A stretch of DNA of 64,000 nt, from the NCBI GenBank assembly GCA_017409845.1, contig JAFQRY010000010.1:1-64000 (forward strand), in the 5' to 3' direction. The DNA is from Clostridia bacterium (GTDB lineage Bacteria; Bacillota; Clostridia; Oscillospirales; Acutalibacteraceae). Position 1 is the stretch's first letter; each line of letters opens with the position of its first letter. The translations under genes were made by a program, and so were the position numbers. The notes beneath the pieces were generated by a model that was not told where the DNA came from, searched no databases, and saw nothing but the letters and a program-made list of their open reading frames with translations. Shown piece after piece: positions 33,641-42,046 of the stretch.

Positions 33641-34999
33641 GTGCTTAATGCAAGAGATATTCTTGAAACAATAACCATGATTCAGGATGAGCACCTGGAT
33701 GTGAGAACAATAACAATGGGTATTTCTCTTCTCGACTGCTGCCACAGCGATGTTGACATTATGTGTCAGAAGGTATATGACAAAATCACACGCTATGCAA
33801 GGGATCTTGTTGCAACGGGCGAACAGATTGAGAAGGAATTCGGCATTCCCATTATCAATAAAAGAATTTCGGTTACTCCTGCGGCAATGATTCTTGCATC
33901 ATGCGATAATAAAGATGCCGTAAAGCTTGCAAAAACGCTTGAAAAAGCGGCGGTTGCCTGCGGAGTCAACTTCCTCGGCGGTTTTTCCGCCCTTGTTCAG
34001 AAGGGCTTCGGACCCGGCGACAGAGAGCTTATTGAAGCAATTCCCGAGGCTCTCAGCGTTACCGACCACATATGCTCATCTGTAAATATAGGTTCAACAA
34101 AAACGGGCATCAACATGGATGCCGTCGGTCTTATGGGCAAGGTTGTCAGAAAGAGTGCGGAGCTTACGGCGGACAGAGACTGCATCGGTCCCGCAAAGCT
34201 TGTTGTTTTCTGCAACGCTCCCGAGGATAACCCGTTCATGGCAGGTGCATTCCACGGTGCAGGCGAGCCCGACTGCGTTATCAATGTAGGCGTTTCGGGT
34301 CCCGGTGTTGTGAGAGCGGCACTTGCAAAGGCAGGTGACTGCGACCTGACAGCGGTTGCAGACCTCATAAAGAAAACCGCATTCAAAATCACCCGTATGG
34401 GTCAGCTTGTTGCAAGTGAGGCATCACGCAGACTCGGTGTGCCCTTCGGTATTGTTGACCTTTCACTTGCTCCCACTCCCGCTATCGGTGACTCGGTTGC
34501 ATATATTCTTGAGGAAATGGGTCTTGAATGCTGCGGCTGTCACGGCACGACTGCCGCACTCGCATTGCTCAATGATGCGGTCAAAAAAGGCGGCGTTATG
34601 GCATCATCCCATGTCGGCGGACTTTCGGGTGCATTCATTCCCGTTACCGAGGATGCAGGCATGATTCATGCTGCAAGATGCGGTGCACTCAGCCTCAACA
34701 AGCTTGAAGCAATGACCGCCGTATGCTCGGTTGGTCTTGATATGATTAACATTCCCGGCGATACACCCGCAGAGGTCATTTCCGCAATTATCGCAGACGA
34801 AGCGGCAATCGGCATGGTCAACTCAAAGACTACAGCGGTCAGAGTTATCCCTGCTATCGGCAAGAGCGTGGGCGATGAGCTCAGCTTCGGCGGACTTCTC
34901 GGAAGCGGTCCCGTTATGCCCCTTTCAACCTATTCTCCCGCAAAATTCATTAACAGAGGCGGCAGAATTCCTGCTCCTATGCAGAGCCTTAAGAATTAA
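33641..34999 (+). CDS. UPF0210 (DUF711) PFL-like protein
   Basis: A 452-residue protein of the UPF0210/DUF711 family, distantly related to pyruvate formate-lyase-like folds; the reaction is unknown. The glycine-rich [15 protein letters not shown], the [14 protein letters not shown] and [22 protein letters not shown] segments are typical. GTG 33641 is the start, with GAGGTG eight bases upstream. The upstream ACT-domain gene is its usual partner. The hairpin array begins just after its stop codon. Confidence 0.93.
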   Translation: MLNARDILETITMIQDEHLDVRTITMGISLLDCCHSDVDIMCQKVYDKITRYARDLVATGEQIEKEFGIPIINKRISVTPAAMILASCDNKDAVKLAKTLEKAAVACGVNFLGGFSALVQKGFGPGDRELIEAIPEALSVTDHICSSVNIGSTKTGINMDAVGLMGKVVRKSAELTADRDCIGPAKLVVFCNAPEDNPFMAGAFHGAGEPDCVINVGVSGPGVVRAALAKAGDCDLTAVADLIKKTAFKITRMGQLVASEASRRLGVPFGIVDLSLAPTPAIGDSVAYILEEMGLECCGCHGTTAALALLNDAVKKGGVMASSHVGGLSGAFIPVTEDAGMIHAARCGALSLNKLEAMTAVCSVGLDMINIPGDTPAEVISAIIADEAAIGMVNSKTTAVRVIPAIGKSVGDELSFGGLLGSGPVMPLSTYSPAKFINRGGRIPAPMQSLKN

Positions 35000-35001
35000 A
35001 G

Positions 35002-35172
35002 TTTTATTCGCTTATCAGCGAGTTATATTGCTTCGCAGTGATATTATGCTTTGCATAGTGGTATTGACCTTCGGTCAGATAGTGCGAATAAAATATCACT
35101 GAAACTGAAAGTTTCAATATCACTATTGTTTAAAAACAATAATATCACTCCGACAACTGTCGGAATATCACT
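35002..35172 (+). repeat. Fishbone array of seven mini-hairpins with complementary linkers
   Basis: Left half: hairpins CGCT/AGCG (35009-35020), GC/GC (35030-35036), ATGC/GCAT (35046-35056) and GACC/GGTC (35066-35076), separated by AGTTATATT, AGTGATATT and AGTGGTATT. Right half: hairpins GAAACT/AGTTTC (35101-35115), ATTGTTT/AAACAAT (35125-35140), CCGACA/TGTCGG (35150-35163), each bounded by AATATCACT. The right linkers are reverse complements of the left linkers, so the whole can fold as one long stem with side hairpins. The stems differ in sequence, so shape rather than sequence seems kept. TTTATTCGC (35003-35011) can also pair with GCGAATAAA (35084-35092). It ends 28 bases before a four-helix-bundle gene. 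Confidence 0.85.
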
Positions 35173-35200
35173 TAAAACTGATGAGTTATGAGGTTTGATT

Positions 35201-35560
35201 ATGGCTGACAGCATTTTGAGAGATAAGGCCAAAGATTTTGCAAAAGAAATAATTTTTCTTTGCCGTGAGATTAAAGCAGAGCATAAAGAAGCTGTATTGT
35301 GTAATCAATTGCTTCGGTCATCCACCTCTATCGGAGCTAATTTGCATGAGGCACAGTATGCTCAAAGCACAAAGGATTTTATTTCAAAATTGGAGATAGC
35401 ACAGAAAGAGTGTTTTGAAACAGAGTATTGGTTGGAACTTCTTTATGAAACAGATTGTATTTCTGAAAAAAGCTATAAAAAATTACAAAATGACTGTGGT
35501 GCAATCAGAAGAATGCTTATTTCTTCATTGAAAACAGTCAAATTAAATCATAATTCCTGA
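35201..35560 (+). CDS. Four-helix bundle protein (S23/IVP, Avd-like)
   Basis: A 119-residue all-helical protein of the family first seen as open frames in 23S rRNA intervening sequences and related to the Avd accessory protein of diversity-generating retroelements. Diagnostic features are KAKDFAKEIIFLCREIK, the LLRSSTSIGANLHEAQYAQS motif and DFISKLEIAQKECFETEYWLELL. Family members form basic pentamers that bind nucleic acid. ATG 35201 is chosen with ATGAGG seven bases upstream. Codon use is more AT-rich than in the neighbours, and no reverse transcriptase is nearby. The adjacent hairpin array is the obvious candidate partner. Confidence 0.88.
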   Translation: MADSILRDKAKDFAKEIIFLCREIKAEHKEAVLCNQLLRSSTSIGANLHEAQYAQSTKDFISKLEIAQKECFETEYWLELLYETDCISEKSYKKLQNDCGAIRRMLISSLKTVKLNHNS

Positions 35561-35569
35561 ATTAAACAG

Positions 35570-35609
35570 AAAGACTTGTACCGACAATCAGTCCGTACAA
35601 GTCTTTTTT
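35570..35609. terminator. Bidirectional terminator
   Basis: A perfect 12-base stem (35570-35581 with 35595-35606) followed by TTTTTT, between the convergent four-helix-bundle and phosphoesterase genes. Confidence 0.85.
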
Positions 35610-35622
35610 ACATATCAATTAT

Positions 35623-36813
35623 TTATGCAAACCAGCTTTTTACTATAAGCGCAAAAACGTTGAAAATATTTCCGATGCCTGCAAAGAAAGCTTCGATTGC
35701 ATTATCGTAAACCGCATAGGGTTCATCTGTCTGAAGCTCAAAACGGGCATTGCCGCTTTTTACGCTGCCTTCATAGGTATAAAGCTCATTATCGAAATTC
35801 TTAATGTCATTTTCGTTAAGAGTGAAAACTCTTATGCCGTAGGGTCCCGTTTTTGCAAATTCGCAGCCGTAGGTCATGCCAAGCTCAATTCCGTCATATG
35901 TGCCCGTGAAGCCCTCTGTGTGCCAGTGTCCGAAATATGCACCGAGCACATCGCCGCATTCCTTCCATGCCTTGAACTGCTCGCTTGTATCTTCAGGAAT
36001 TGTGAATGCACTTGCGTTATATCCGTTTGCAACTTCCTTATTAAGACGGAGAAGCTTTCCGTCAACAAGTCTTGCACCTTCATCCCAGATGTTGCATTCC
36101 TCAAATAAAAATCCGGGATCGCTTGTGGGAACATGCTGAAAAAGAATTGCAGGTACGGGCTCACCGCCGTTTTCGGCTCTGAGTGCCGCACTTTCGGATT
36201 TATACCAGTCAAGCTGCTCAGCGGTAACGGAGCTTCCTGCAGTATCCATCATCCAGATGTTGAAGGCGGTTTTTCCGTCGCTGCCCTTGATTTCAAGGTT
36301 AAAATCAATTCTGCCGCTCTCGTCGTTGCTTTCGTCAACGGTGAGACTGTTTTTGTAGCTGCTGTAAAGCTTCAGCCAGTCCTCGTTTGTGACACCGCTG
36401 TTATAATCGTTGTTGCCCTGGCAAACAGCAAAAGGAATTCCCTTGCTTTCAGCCTCGGCAAAAACCGCCTCACATGCGGCAGTAACATTTTTCAGGGTCT
36501 GTTCGTAATCGCCTTCAACCTCAACGCCTTCTCTTGTGCCTTCACCGTCAACACCGGGGTCTGCCACACGGCTGTCCTCAACGATATCACCCGTGAAAAC
36601 AATCAGGTCGGGGCTTGTTTCTTCGATTGCAAGCTTTATGAAATTAACCATATCGTATGCGGGATAATGGTCATCCTGAGGGTCGCTTATCTGAAGCACG
36701 GTAAATTTTCCGTCCTCGCCGAATTTCAGCTCCTTGTCTGTTTCCGCATTTGCGAAAATGCAGAATGAAAAAAGAAGGGAAACGGCAAGAAGAATGCTTA
36801 TTATTTTTTTCAT
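35623..36813 (-). CDS. Secreted metallophosphoesterase
   Basis: A 396-residue exported phosphoesterase. A cleavable signal peptide is predicted (about 1-23, ANA cleavage). Metal-site motifs are QISDPQDDHY, FTGDIVED, GNNDYN, FQHVP and GHWHT; the GNND form, in place of the more common GNHD, is a notable substitution of a ligand-region residue. A hydrophobic segment near the C-terminus (about 373-396) may anchor the protein to the membrane. The substrate is unknown; related proteins include sphingomyelinase-like and Ser/Thr phosphatase-like phosphodiesterases. Confidence 0.85.
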   Translation of the reverse strand: MKKIISILLAVSLLFSFCIFANAETDKELKFGEDGKFTVLQISDPQDDHYPAYDMVNFIKLAIEETSPDLIVFTGDIVEDSRVADPGVDGEGTREGVEVEGDYEQTLKNVTAACEAVFAEAESKGIPFAVCQGNNDYNSGVTNEDWLKLYSSYKNSLTVDESNDESGRIDFNLEIKGSDGKTAFNIWMMDTAGSSVTAEQLDWYKSESAALRAENGGEPVPAILFQHVPTSDPGFLFEECNIWDEGARLVDGKLLRLNKEVANGYNASAFTIPEDTSEQFKAWKECGDVLGAYFGHWHTEGFTGTYDGIELGMTYGCEFAKTGPYGIRVFTLNENDIKNFDNELYTYEGSVKSGNARFELQTDEPYAVYDNAIEAFFAGIGNIFNVFALIVKSWFA

Positions 36814-36830
36814 TTTATTCTCCTTTAACA

Positions 36831-36855
36831 GCGGGATGTGGGTATCTCGCCCTGC
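36831..36855 (-). repeat. Degenerate REP-like palindrome
   Basis: GCGGGAT pairs with ATCTCGC using one wobble pair, followed by CCTGC. It resembles copy 1 at 32-57 but is decayed. Confidence 0.4.
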
Positions 36856-36980
36856 TTTTATTGCTTTTTAATTTATCTGCTGACGGATGAGCAATGATGA
36901 CGGATGGTGTTTTTCTCGCCTGCAGGCATATCGTGTATATGTCAAAGGCGAAAAAACGACAAATAAACATCATATTATTG

Positions 36981-37006
36981 CGGGCGATTCGTGAATCGCC
37001 CCTACA
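36981..37006 (-). repeat. REP-like palindrome, copy 5
   Basis: CGGGCGATTC/GAATCGCCC palindrome followed by CTACA; identical over 26 bases to the reverse complement of 25123-25148. A 19-base flank (36950-36968) lies 12 bases to the left, as for copy 1. Confidence 0.75.
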
Positions 37007-37046
37007 AAAGAATGTTTATGCTCCGTCGCATTTATCACCGTCAGAA

Positions 37047-37373
37047 TTAATATTTGTCCATGCTTTCAACGTCAAGCACAAATACTGTTGCACCGCCGAC
37101 GGTGATTTCCTCTTCAAGGCTGTTTTTCTGAAGACCTCTGCCGAGTGAATCGGTGGTCATTGCAACCTTGCTTCTTGTTTTTGAGTATTCGCTGATGATT
37201 TCCTTTGCTCTTGCAACTCTGTCATCCTCTGCACCGATAAGCAGGGTTGTGTTGCCTATCATAAGGAAGCCGCCTGTTGTTGAGAGCTTTGTCACGCTGT
37301 AATTTTCTCTTGTGAGTGTTGCGGAAACAACCGCACTGTCATCGTTATTTACAATAGCAAGAATAAGTTTCAT
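37047..37373 (-). CDS. darA: Cyclic di-AMP receptor DarA (PII-like, YaaQ)
   Basis: A 108-residue PII-like trimeric receptor of the second messenger c-di-AMP. The signature segment STTGGFLMIGNTTLLIG is present, as is the N-terminal KLILAIVNNDD, the AREKEIISEYS-like helix, and the C-terminal VGGATVFVLDVE strand. Its cellular targets are not established. Here it is last in a three-gene minus-strand run after the ABC transporter and the DUF1854 gene (20-base gap), which is not its usual context and suggests c-di-AMP input into that transporter system. Confidence 0.93.
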   Translation of the reverse strand: MKLILAIVNNDDSAVVSATLTRENYSVTKLSTTGGFLMIGNTTLLIGAEDDRVARAKEIISEYSKTRSKVAMTTDSLGRGLQKNSLEEEITVGGATVFVLDVESMDKY

Positions 37374-37393
37374 AGTATAATATCCTTTCTTAA

Positions 37394-37882
37394 TTACATA
37401 TCGGGAAGTATGAGCTTCTGACTGCGTTTGTCGAGCTCATAGATATTCGGGATTTCATAGCGGTTGTCGTTGCCGTCCTTGATAAGAATTCTCTTATCGT
37501 AAAACATCTTCATGGACTGGATGTGGTTGATAATCTCGAAGGTGTAGTTGCCTCTGTCGGTTTCAACATTCCAGAGCCAGATTCTGTGCTTTTCGCTTCT
37601 GCTGATGAGCCTTGTTATCTTGGGGATGCGGTAATATTCTTCAAGACAGCCGAGCAGAAGCTCTTTTTGCGACGGCTCCATGTTATCGAGCTTTCGCAGA
37701 ATGAATTTTTCTTCGCCCTCGCTGTCAAGGAAGGTTATGTATTCCGAAAGACCGCTGACGGGGAAAAGCCTTCTCGGCTCAAGGTCGGTGAGTTTTTCTC
37801 CCGTGAAGAACTCAACATCACAGAAGATTTTATCCTTGACGGTTATGCGGATTTCATTGCCGTCAATAAAATGTCTTGACAT
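37394..37882 (-). CDS. DUF1854 protein
   Basis: A 162-residue protein of the DUF1854 family, known from cyanophycin- and ABC-transporter-associated loci. Typical elements are PRRLFPVSGLSEYITFLDSEGEE near residue 38, LRKLDNM, and GNYTFEIINHIQSMKMF toward the C-terminus. The function is unknown. It starts 12 bases after the ABC transporter and is in the same operon with darA; the family is often described next to this kind of exporter. AGGAGG precedes the ATG. Confidence 0.85.
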   Translation of the reverse strand: MSRHFIDGNEIRITVKDKIFCDVEFFTGEKLTDLEPRRLFPVSGLSEYITFLDSEGEEKFILRKLDNMEPSQKELLLGCLEEYYRIPKITRLISRSEKHRIWLWNVETDRGNYTFEIINHIQSMKMFYDKRILIKDGNDNRYEIPNIYELDKRSQKLILPDM

Positions 37883-37894
37883 ATAAGCTCCTCC

Positions 37895-40156
37895 TTATTC
37901 AAAATTCTCTGCCGCTTTTTCGGCAGCAACCTGCTCACTCATTGACTGAATTTTAATCAGCTTGTAGTATTTGCCCTTCATAGCCATAAGCTCGTCGGGT
38001 GAACCGAATTCAATGATGTTGCCCTTGTCAACGACGATGATTTTATTTGCTTTTCTCAGCGTTGAAAGGCGGTGGGCAATCATAAGAGTTGTTCTGCCGC
38101 GGATAAGATTGTTGATTGCATCCTGAATGAGCTTTTCGGTTTCCGAGTCAACCGCCGAGGTGGCTTCGTCGAAAATAAGTATGCCGGGATTTTTGAGAAC
38201 GGCTCTTGCGATTGACAGACGCTGCTTTTCACCGCCCGAAAGACCTACGCCTCTTTCTCCGAGCATGGTGTCATAAGCATCGGGAAGCCTTGAAATAAAG
38301 CCGTGTGCATTCGCAACATCCGCCGCATTGAGCACCTGCTCGGGATGAGCTGACGGGAGCGAATAGGCAATATTGTTGAATATTGTATCGCGGAACATCA
38401 TGGGCTCCTGCTGAACATAGCCTATCTGCGAGCGGTAATATGCCATGTCGATATCGCGGATGTTGATATCGTCAATGAGGATTTCGCCTTCATAATCGTC
38501 ATAGAAACGCATGAGAAGATTTATCAGCGTTGATTTACCCGAGCCCGTTGTGCCGACAATACCGACAACATCGCCCGGTTCGATAACAAAATTAACATCA
38601 TTAAGAACTTTCTTTGAACGGTCGAAGGAGAAGTTGACGTTTCTGAATTCGATTTTACCGCTGATGTGGTCAAGGGTTTTATCCTTGCCGAAGTCGTGCT
38701 CGGGCTCGGCGTTGATGATATCCATAATCTTTTCCGTTGAAGCGAGAGCGTTCTGATAAGAGTCGCTCAGATTTGCAAAGAAGTTGACGGGATTATAGAA
38801 CATGCTCGTATAAGAAATAAATGAAACGAGAACACCGAGGGAAAGCTTGTCGGGAGTGTCAATAACCATGTTGCCGCCGACAAACCAGATGATAACCGAG
38901 CCGCATGTGATAAGGAAGGTTATGACATTGGGGAATATTGCCGAAACCTTGCCGGCTTTTTTATCCTCATAAAGCCAGTCGTCAACGTGACGGGCGAATC
39001 TTCTGACTGCCTTATCTTCACTCGAGAAGGATTTGACTATCCTGACTGCGGGAATGGTATCGGAAAGAATGCTTGAAATCGAAACGCCTCTTCGCCATAT
39101 TCTGCGGTAAAGAGGACCGATTTTTTTGCCGAAATATCTGCTGCAGAGAACAACAACGGGAACGGGGATGAGCGAAAGAAGGGTCAGCCGCCAGTTCATG
39201 CACATCATTATGACGATAATTCCTATCATCGTGAAGAGCTGAACAACCGCCTCCTGGGTTATTCTGAGCATGAACTGCTGAAGCACGGTTGTGTCGGAAT
39301 TGACTCTGTTGATAACCGAGCCCGTCGAGGTCTTATCGTAAAACTTCATGGGAAGATACTGAGCTTTTGCATAAATTTCTTTTTTGAGGTCGGCAATGAT
39401 GCCGTCGCCCGCCATTCTCAGATGATATGCACGCAGAGCACCGATTCCGTATTGCACAAGATAGACCGCAAGCAGGAATACAATAACCGCAACGAGCATT
39501 TTTTTGTCGCCGCCGGGGATAACCGAGTCAACCATAAGGCTTGTGACATAGGGCGGAACAAGTGCCGCAACGGTTGTTACAACCGAAAGAAAAATGCAGA
39601 AAATCAGCTTGCCGATATATGGCTTTATGTAGCGGAGCATGGTTGCCGCCATTTTGCCCTTGCCCTGACAGTTGAGGCAGTCCGCATTGGGTGACGGAAG
39701 CTTTCTGCCGCACTTGGGGCAGAATGAACGCAGGTTTTTGAACGAAACCTCAACAGCCGCAAATCTGCTTTCAACGCTTTCGCCCTCGTTGACCTTTGAA
39801 ACAAAATCCGCCGCCGCATCGCAGATATCCGCCATTGCGAAGGTGAATCTCATCAGGTCGATTGATGAGCCGCCCGTTGTTTTTGCTTTCAGCACCGCAT
39901 TGCCGTACATTCTTTTGACTCCGATTTCGGCAATGTTTGCAAAATCAAGGCTGAGAAAGCCGCCGTCAAAGTTTTCGCCGATTGCAACGATGCGGTCTTT
40001 GGCAACATAGATGCCGCCCTCGCCGTAGTTGCTGTTGATGTCAAGGTCGCCTATGACGGCGAAAAGCGGAGCATCATCCTTCTTGAATTGCTTTTCGGCA
40101 ATTTTTCTGATTTCGGGACTTGCCGGCTTGTTGATTAATAAATCCTTGGGAATCAT
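37895..40156 (-). CDS. ABC exporter with N-terminal extension and zinc ribbon
   Basis: A 753-residue fused permease/ATPase. Residues 1-140 form an N-terminal cytoplasmic domain with DUF1854-associated character; a zinc-ribbon-like CPKC...CLNC motif lies near residues 144-160. The membrane domain (about 170-460) has six predicted helices of the ABC exporter type. The NBD (about 500-740) has Walker A GTTGSGKST, Q-loop, signature LSGGEKQRLS and Walker B LIFDEATSA. Substrate unknown. The operon with DUF1854 suggests a link to the DUF1854-type (cyanophycin-metabolism-associated) transporters, but no cyanophycin genes are nearby. Confidence 0.88.
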   Translation of the reverse strand: MIPKDLLINKPASPEIRKIAEKQFKKDDAPLFAVIGDLDINSNYGEGGIYVAKDRIVAIGENFDGGFLSLDFANIAEIGVKRMYGNAVLKAKTTGGSSIDLMRFTFAMADICDAAADFVSKVNEGESVESRFAAVEVSFKNLRSFCPKCGRKLPSPNADCLNCQGKGKMAATMLRYIKPYIGKLIFCIFLSVVTTVAALVPPYVTSLMVDSVIPGGDKKMLVAVIVFLLAVYLVQYGIGALRAYHLRMAGDGIIADLKKEIYAKAQYLPMKFYDKTSTGSVINRVNSDTTVLQQFMLRITQEAVVQLFTMIGIIVIMMCMNWRLTLLSLIPVPVVVLCSRYFGKKIGPLYRRIWRRGVSISSILSDTIPAVRIVKSFSSEDKAVRRFARHVDDWLYEDKKAGKVSAIFPNVITFLITCGSVIIWFVGGNMVIDTPDKLSLGVLVSFISYTSMFYNPVNFFANLSDSYQNALASTEKIMDIINAEPEHDFGKDKTLDHISGKIEFRNVNFSFDRSKKVLNDVNFVIEPGDVVGIVGTTGSGKSTLINLLMRFYDDYEGEILIDDINIRDIDMAYYRSQIGYVQQEPMMFRDTIFNNIAYSLPSAHPEQVLNAADVANAHGFISRLPDAYDTMLGERGVGLSGGEKQRLSIARAVLKNPGILIFDEATSAVDSETEKLIQDAINNLIRGRTTLMIAHRLSTLRKANKIIVVDKGNIIEFGSPDELMAMKGKYYKLIKIQSMSEQVAAEKAAENFE

Positions 40157-40201
40157 GTCTTTCCCTCCCCATTAAAAAATTTAATTGGTGATTTTAACTG
40201 C

Positions 40202-40230
40202 ATTATAGGTCTGTTTTTTTTATTAGTCAA
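40202..40230 (-). promoter_or_regulatory. Promoter for the ABC-DUF1854-darA operon
   Basis: Minus strand: -35 TTGACT (40225-40230), 17-base spacer, -10 TATAAT (40202-40207). Confidence 0.8.
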
Positions 40231-40304
40231 CATAAAAATACATATTTTTTTATTTTTGTTTTTTTGACGGATATGAAGGGCGTTTTTTGGTTATTTTTAC
40301 GCAT

Positions 40305-40344
40305 GAAAAAACAAGGCTGCCTCACCGTTTTTTGTGAGACAGCC
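40305..40344 (-). terminator. Terminator downstream of the CNNM/CorC gene
   Basis: GGCTG-x-CTCAC pairs with GTGAG-x-CAGCC (40315-40344), followed on the minus strand by a T-rich run. Confidence 0.8.
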
Positions 40345-40352
40345 GTCTTATT

Positions 40353-41765
40353 TTAATCTTTTTCTTCATCCTCGTCAGCTTCCGGCAGAGGAAGAATTTC
40401 AACTTTGATATCGTCTATGCGTCTTTCGTCAATTGAAAGAACGGTGAAACGAAGATTTTCATATTCGGCAACAATTGCTTCTTCGCCGATTTCAGCGGGA
40501 AGATAACCGAGAAGGCTGATAACAAAGCCGCCGAGAGTATCGTAATCACCTTCGGGAAGCTCAACGCCGACAAGCTCGTTTACCTCGTCAAGGTCGGTTG
40601 TGCCGTCGATGGTGAAGGTTGTTTCGTTTATCTGAGTTATTTCTTCCTCTTCATCGTCATATTCGTCCTGAATATTACCTACGATGGATTCGAGAACATC
40701 TTCGAGCGTAACAATGCCTGCCGTGCCGCCGTATTCGTCAACAACAACTGCAAACTGAGTGCGGCTTTCGTTCATGGCGTTGAAAAGGTCTCCGCAGCTC
40801 TGTGTTTCGGGCACATAAAGAGCCTTTCGCATAACGTCGCTGATTGTTAAATCTGCAGGAATATTGTGACCTACATATTTGAGAAGGTCTTTTGCATAAA
40901 GCACGCCGACAATGCTGTCGGGGTCATCCTCATAAACGGGGATTCTTGAATATCCGTTTTCAACCGCAAGCTCGGCAACCTCTTCAAGAGAGCGGGAAAC
41001 TTCGATTGCCGTCATTTCTGTTCTGTGAGTCATAATGTCGCCTGCATCAAGGTCGTCAAATTCAAAGATATTGTCAATCATTTCCTTCTGGGTATCTTCA
41101 ATAACGCCTTTTTCGCCGCCGACATCAACCATCATGCGGATTTCTTCTTCCGTAACCTCTTCCTCGTCAGCATTGGGGTCAAAGCCGAAAAGACGGACAA
41201 CTGCATTGGTTGAAAGGGAAAGAACTTTTACGAAGGGTTTTGTTGCGGATGCAACGAAATTAAGGATTCCGACAACCTTGAACGCAACCTTTTCGGGAAT
41301 CTGCATGCCTATTCTCTTGGGAGCAAGCTCGCCGAGAACAAGTGAGAAATAGGAGGTCACGATTGTGATGAGCACAACGGAAATGCCGTTGATAACGCCG
41401 TAGCCTATCTGAGCAACGGGAGTTTTCATCAGGGCGTTTGTGAGCATGGCGGCAAAATTCTGAGATGCCGAAGCCGAGGTCAGGAAGCCTGCCAGGGTAA
41501 CGCCTATCTGGATGGTTGAAAGAAATCTGCTTGAATTTTCCGTGAGCTTAACGATCTGCTTTGCTTTTTTGTTGCCCTCTTCCGCAAGACGCTGCATTTT
41601 TGTGTCGTTGAGAGAAATGATTGCGATTTCGCTCATTGCAAAGAATGCGTTAACAATGATAAGTAAGAATAAAAGCAGGACCTTGAGAACGATAGAGAGA
41701 GGGTCGGTTGATAATTCAGCAGCTGCATTTAATGCTGTCTGAATCGCGGGGCCGGGGTCATCCAT
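40353..41765 (-). CDS. CNNM/CorC (HlyC) family transporter-like protein
   Basis: A 470-residue membrane protein of the hemolysin C/CNNM family, often linked to magnesium or cobalt efflux. A DUF21 membrane domain with about four helices (about 20-190) is followed by a CBS pair (about 210-335, including THRTEMTAI and RIPVYEDDPDSIVG) and the CorC_HlyC domain (about 385-460). ATG 41765 is chosen with AAAGGAG about ten bases upstream; the longer open frame to 41816 runs across the promoter -10. Its promoter is a perfect TTGACA-17-TATAAT. Confidence 0.9.
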   Translation of the reverse strand: MDDPGPAIQTALNAAAELSTDPLSIVLKVLLLFLLIIVNAFFAMSEIAIISLNDTKMQRLAEEGNKKAKQIVKLTENSSRFLSTIQIGVTLAGFLTSASASQNFAAMLTNALMKTPVAQIGYGVINGISVVLITIVTSYFSLVLGELAPKRIGMQIPEKVAFKVVGILNFVASATKPFVKVLSLSTNAVVRLFGFDPNADEEEVTEEEIRMMVDVGGEKGVIEDTQKEMIDNIFEFDDLDAGDIMTHRTEMTAIEVSRSLEEVAELAVENGYSRIPVYEDDPDSIVGVLYAKDLLKYVGHNIPADLTISDVMRKALYVPETQSCGDLFNAMNESRTQFAVVVDEYGGTAGIVTLEDVLESIVGNIQDEYDDEEEEITQINETTFTIDGTTDLDEVNELVGVELPEGDYDTLGGFVISLLGYLPAEIGEEAIVAEYENLRFTVLSIDERRIDDIKVEILPLPEADEDEEKD

Positions 41766-41804
41766 TATGGATTTGCTCCTTTCAAAATAAAAAATAGTGC
41801 AATC

Positions 41805-41833
41805 ATTATACATCAATTATATTATTATGTCAA
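41805..41833 (-). promoter_or_regulatory. Consensus promoter for the CNNM/CorC gene
   Basis: Minus strand: exact consensus -35 TTGACA (41828-41833), 17-base spacer, exact -10 TATAAT (41805-41810). A sequence this close to consensus suggests strong constitutive expression. Confidence 0.9.
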
Positions 41834-41987
41834 TGATTCAAAGCACGGCACAGCCCGTATGCCGTCAAGTGCAGAAATAAAAAAATCCGAAAAAGGCGTA
41901 AAAATCAACATTTTCGGCCCGAAATGCCCGAAAACGGAGAAAATCGGGCTTGTGTCCGTTTTTTGAGACATCAGATGAAATAAAATA

Positions 41988-42016
41988 CTGACAAATACCA
42001 AAAACCGTGATATAAT
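41988..42016 (+). promoter_or_regulatory. Promoter for addB-addA
   Basis: -35 CTGACA (41988-41993), 17-base spacer ending CGTGA, -10 TATAAT (42011-42016). Confidence 0.8.
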
Positions 42017-42046
42017 AACATATTATCAAAACATCGGAGAAAAACT

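Larger units (their letters stand above)
36814..37046. other. Intergenic region with two REP-like elements
   Basis: Contains a degenerate REP-like palindrome (36831-36855, ending CTGC in place of CTAC), the 19-base REP flank (36950-36968) and an intact REP copy (36981-37006). No gene was found. Confidence 0.7.

Noticed and set aside
35002..35172. A CRISPR-like array
   Set aside because: Linkers are short and on both strands, hairpins differ in length and sequence, and no cas genes are present. It fits a folded array better.
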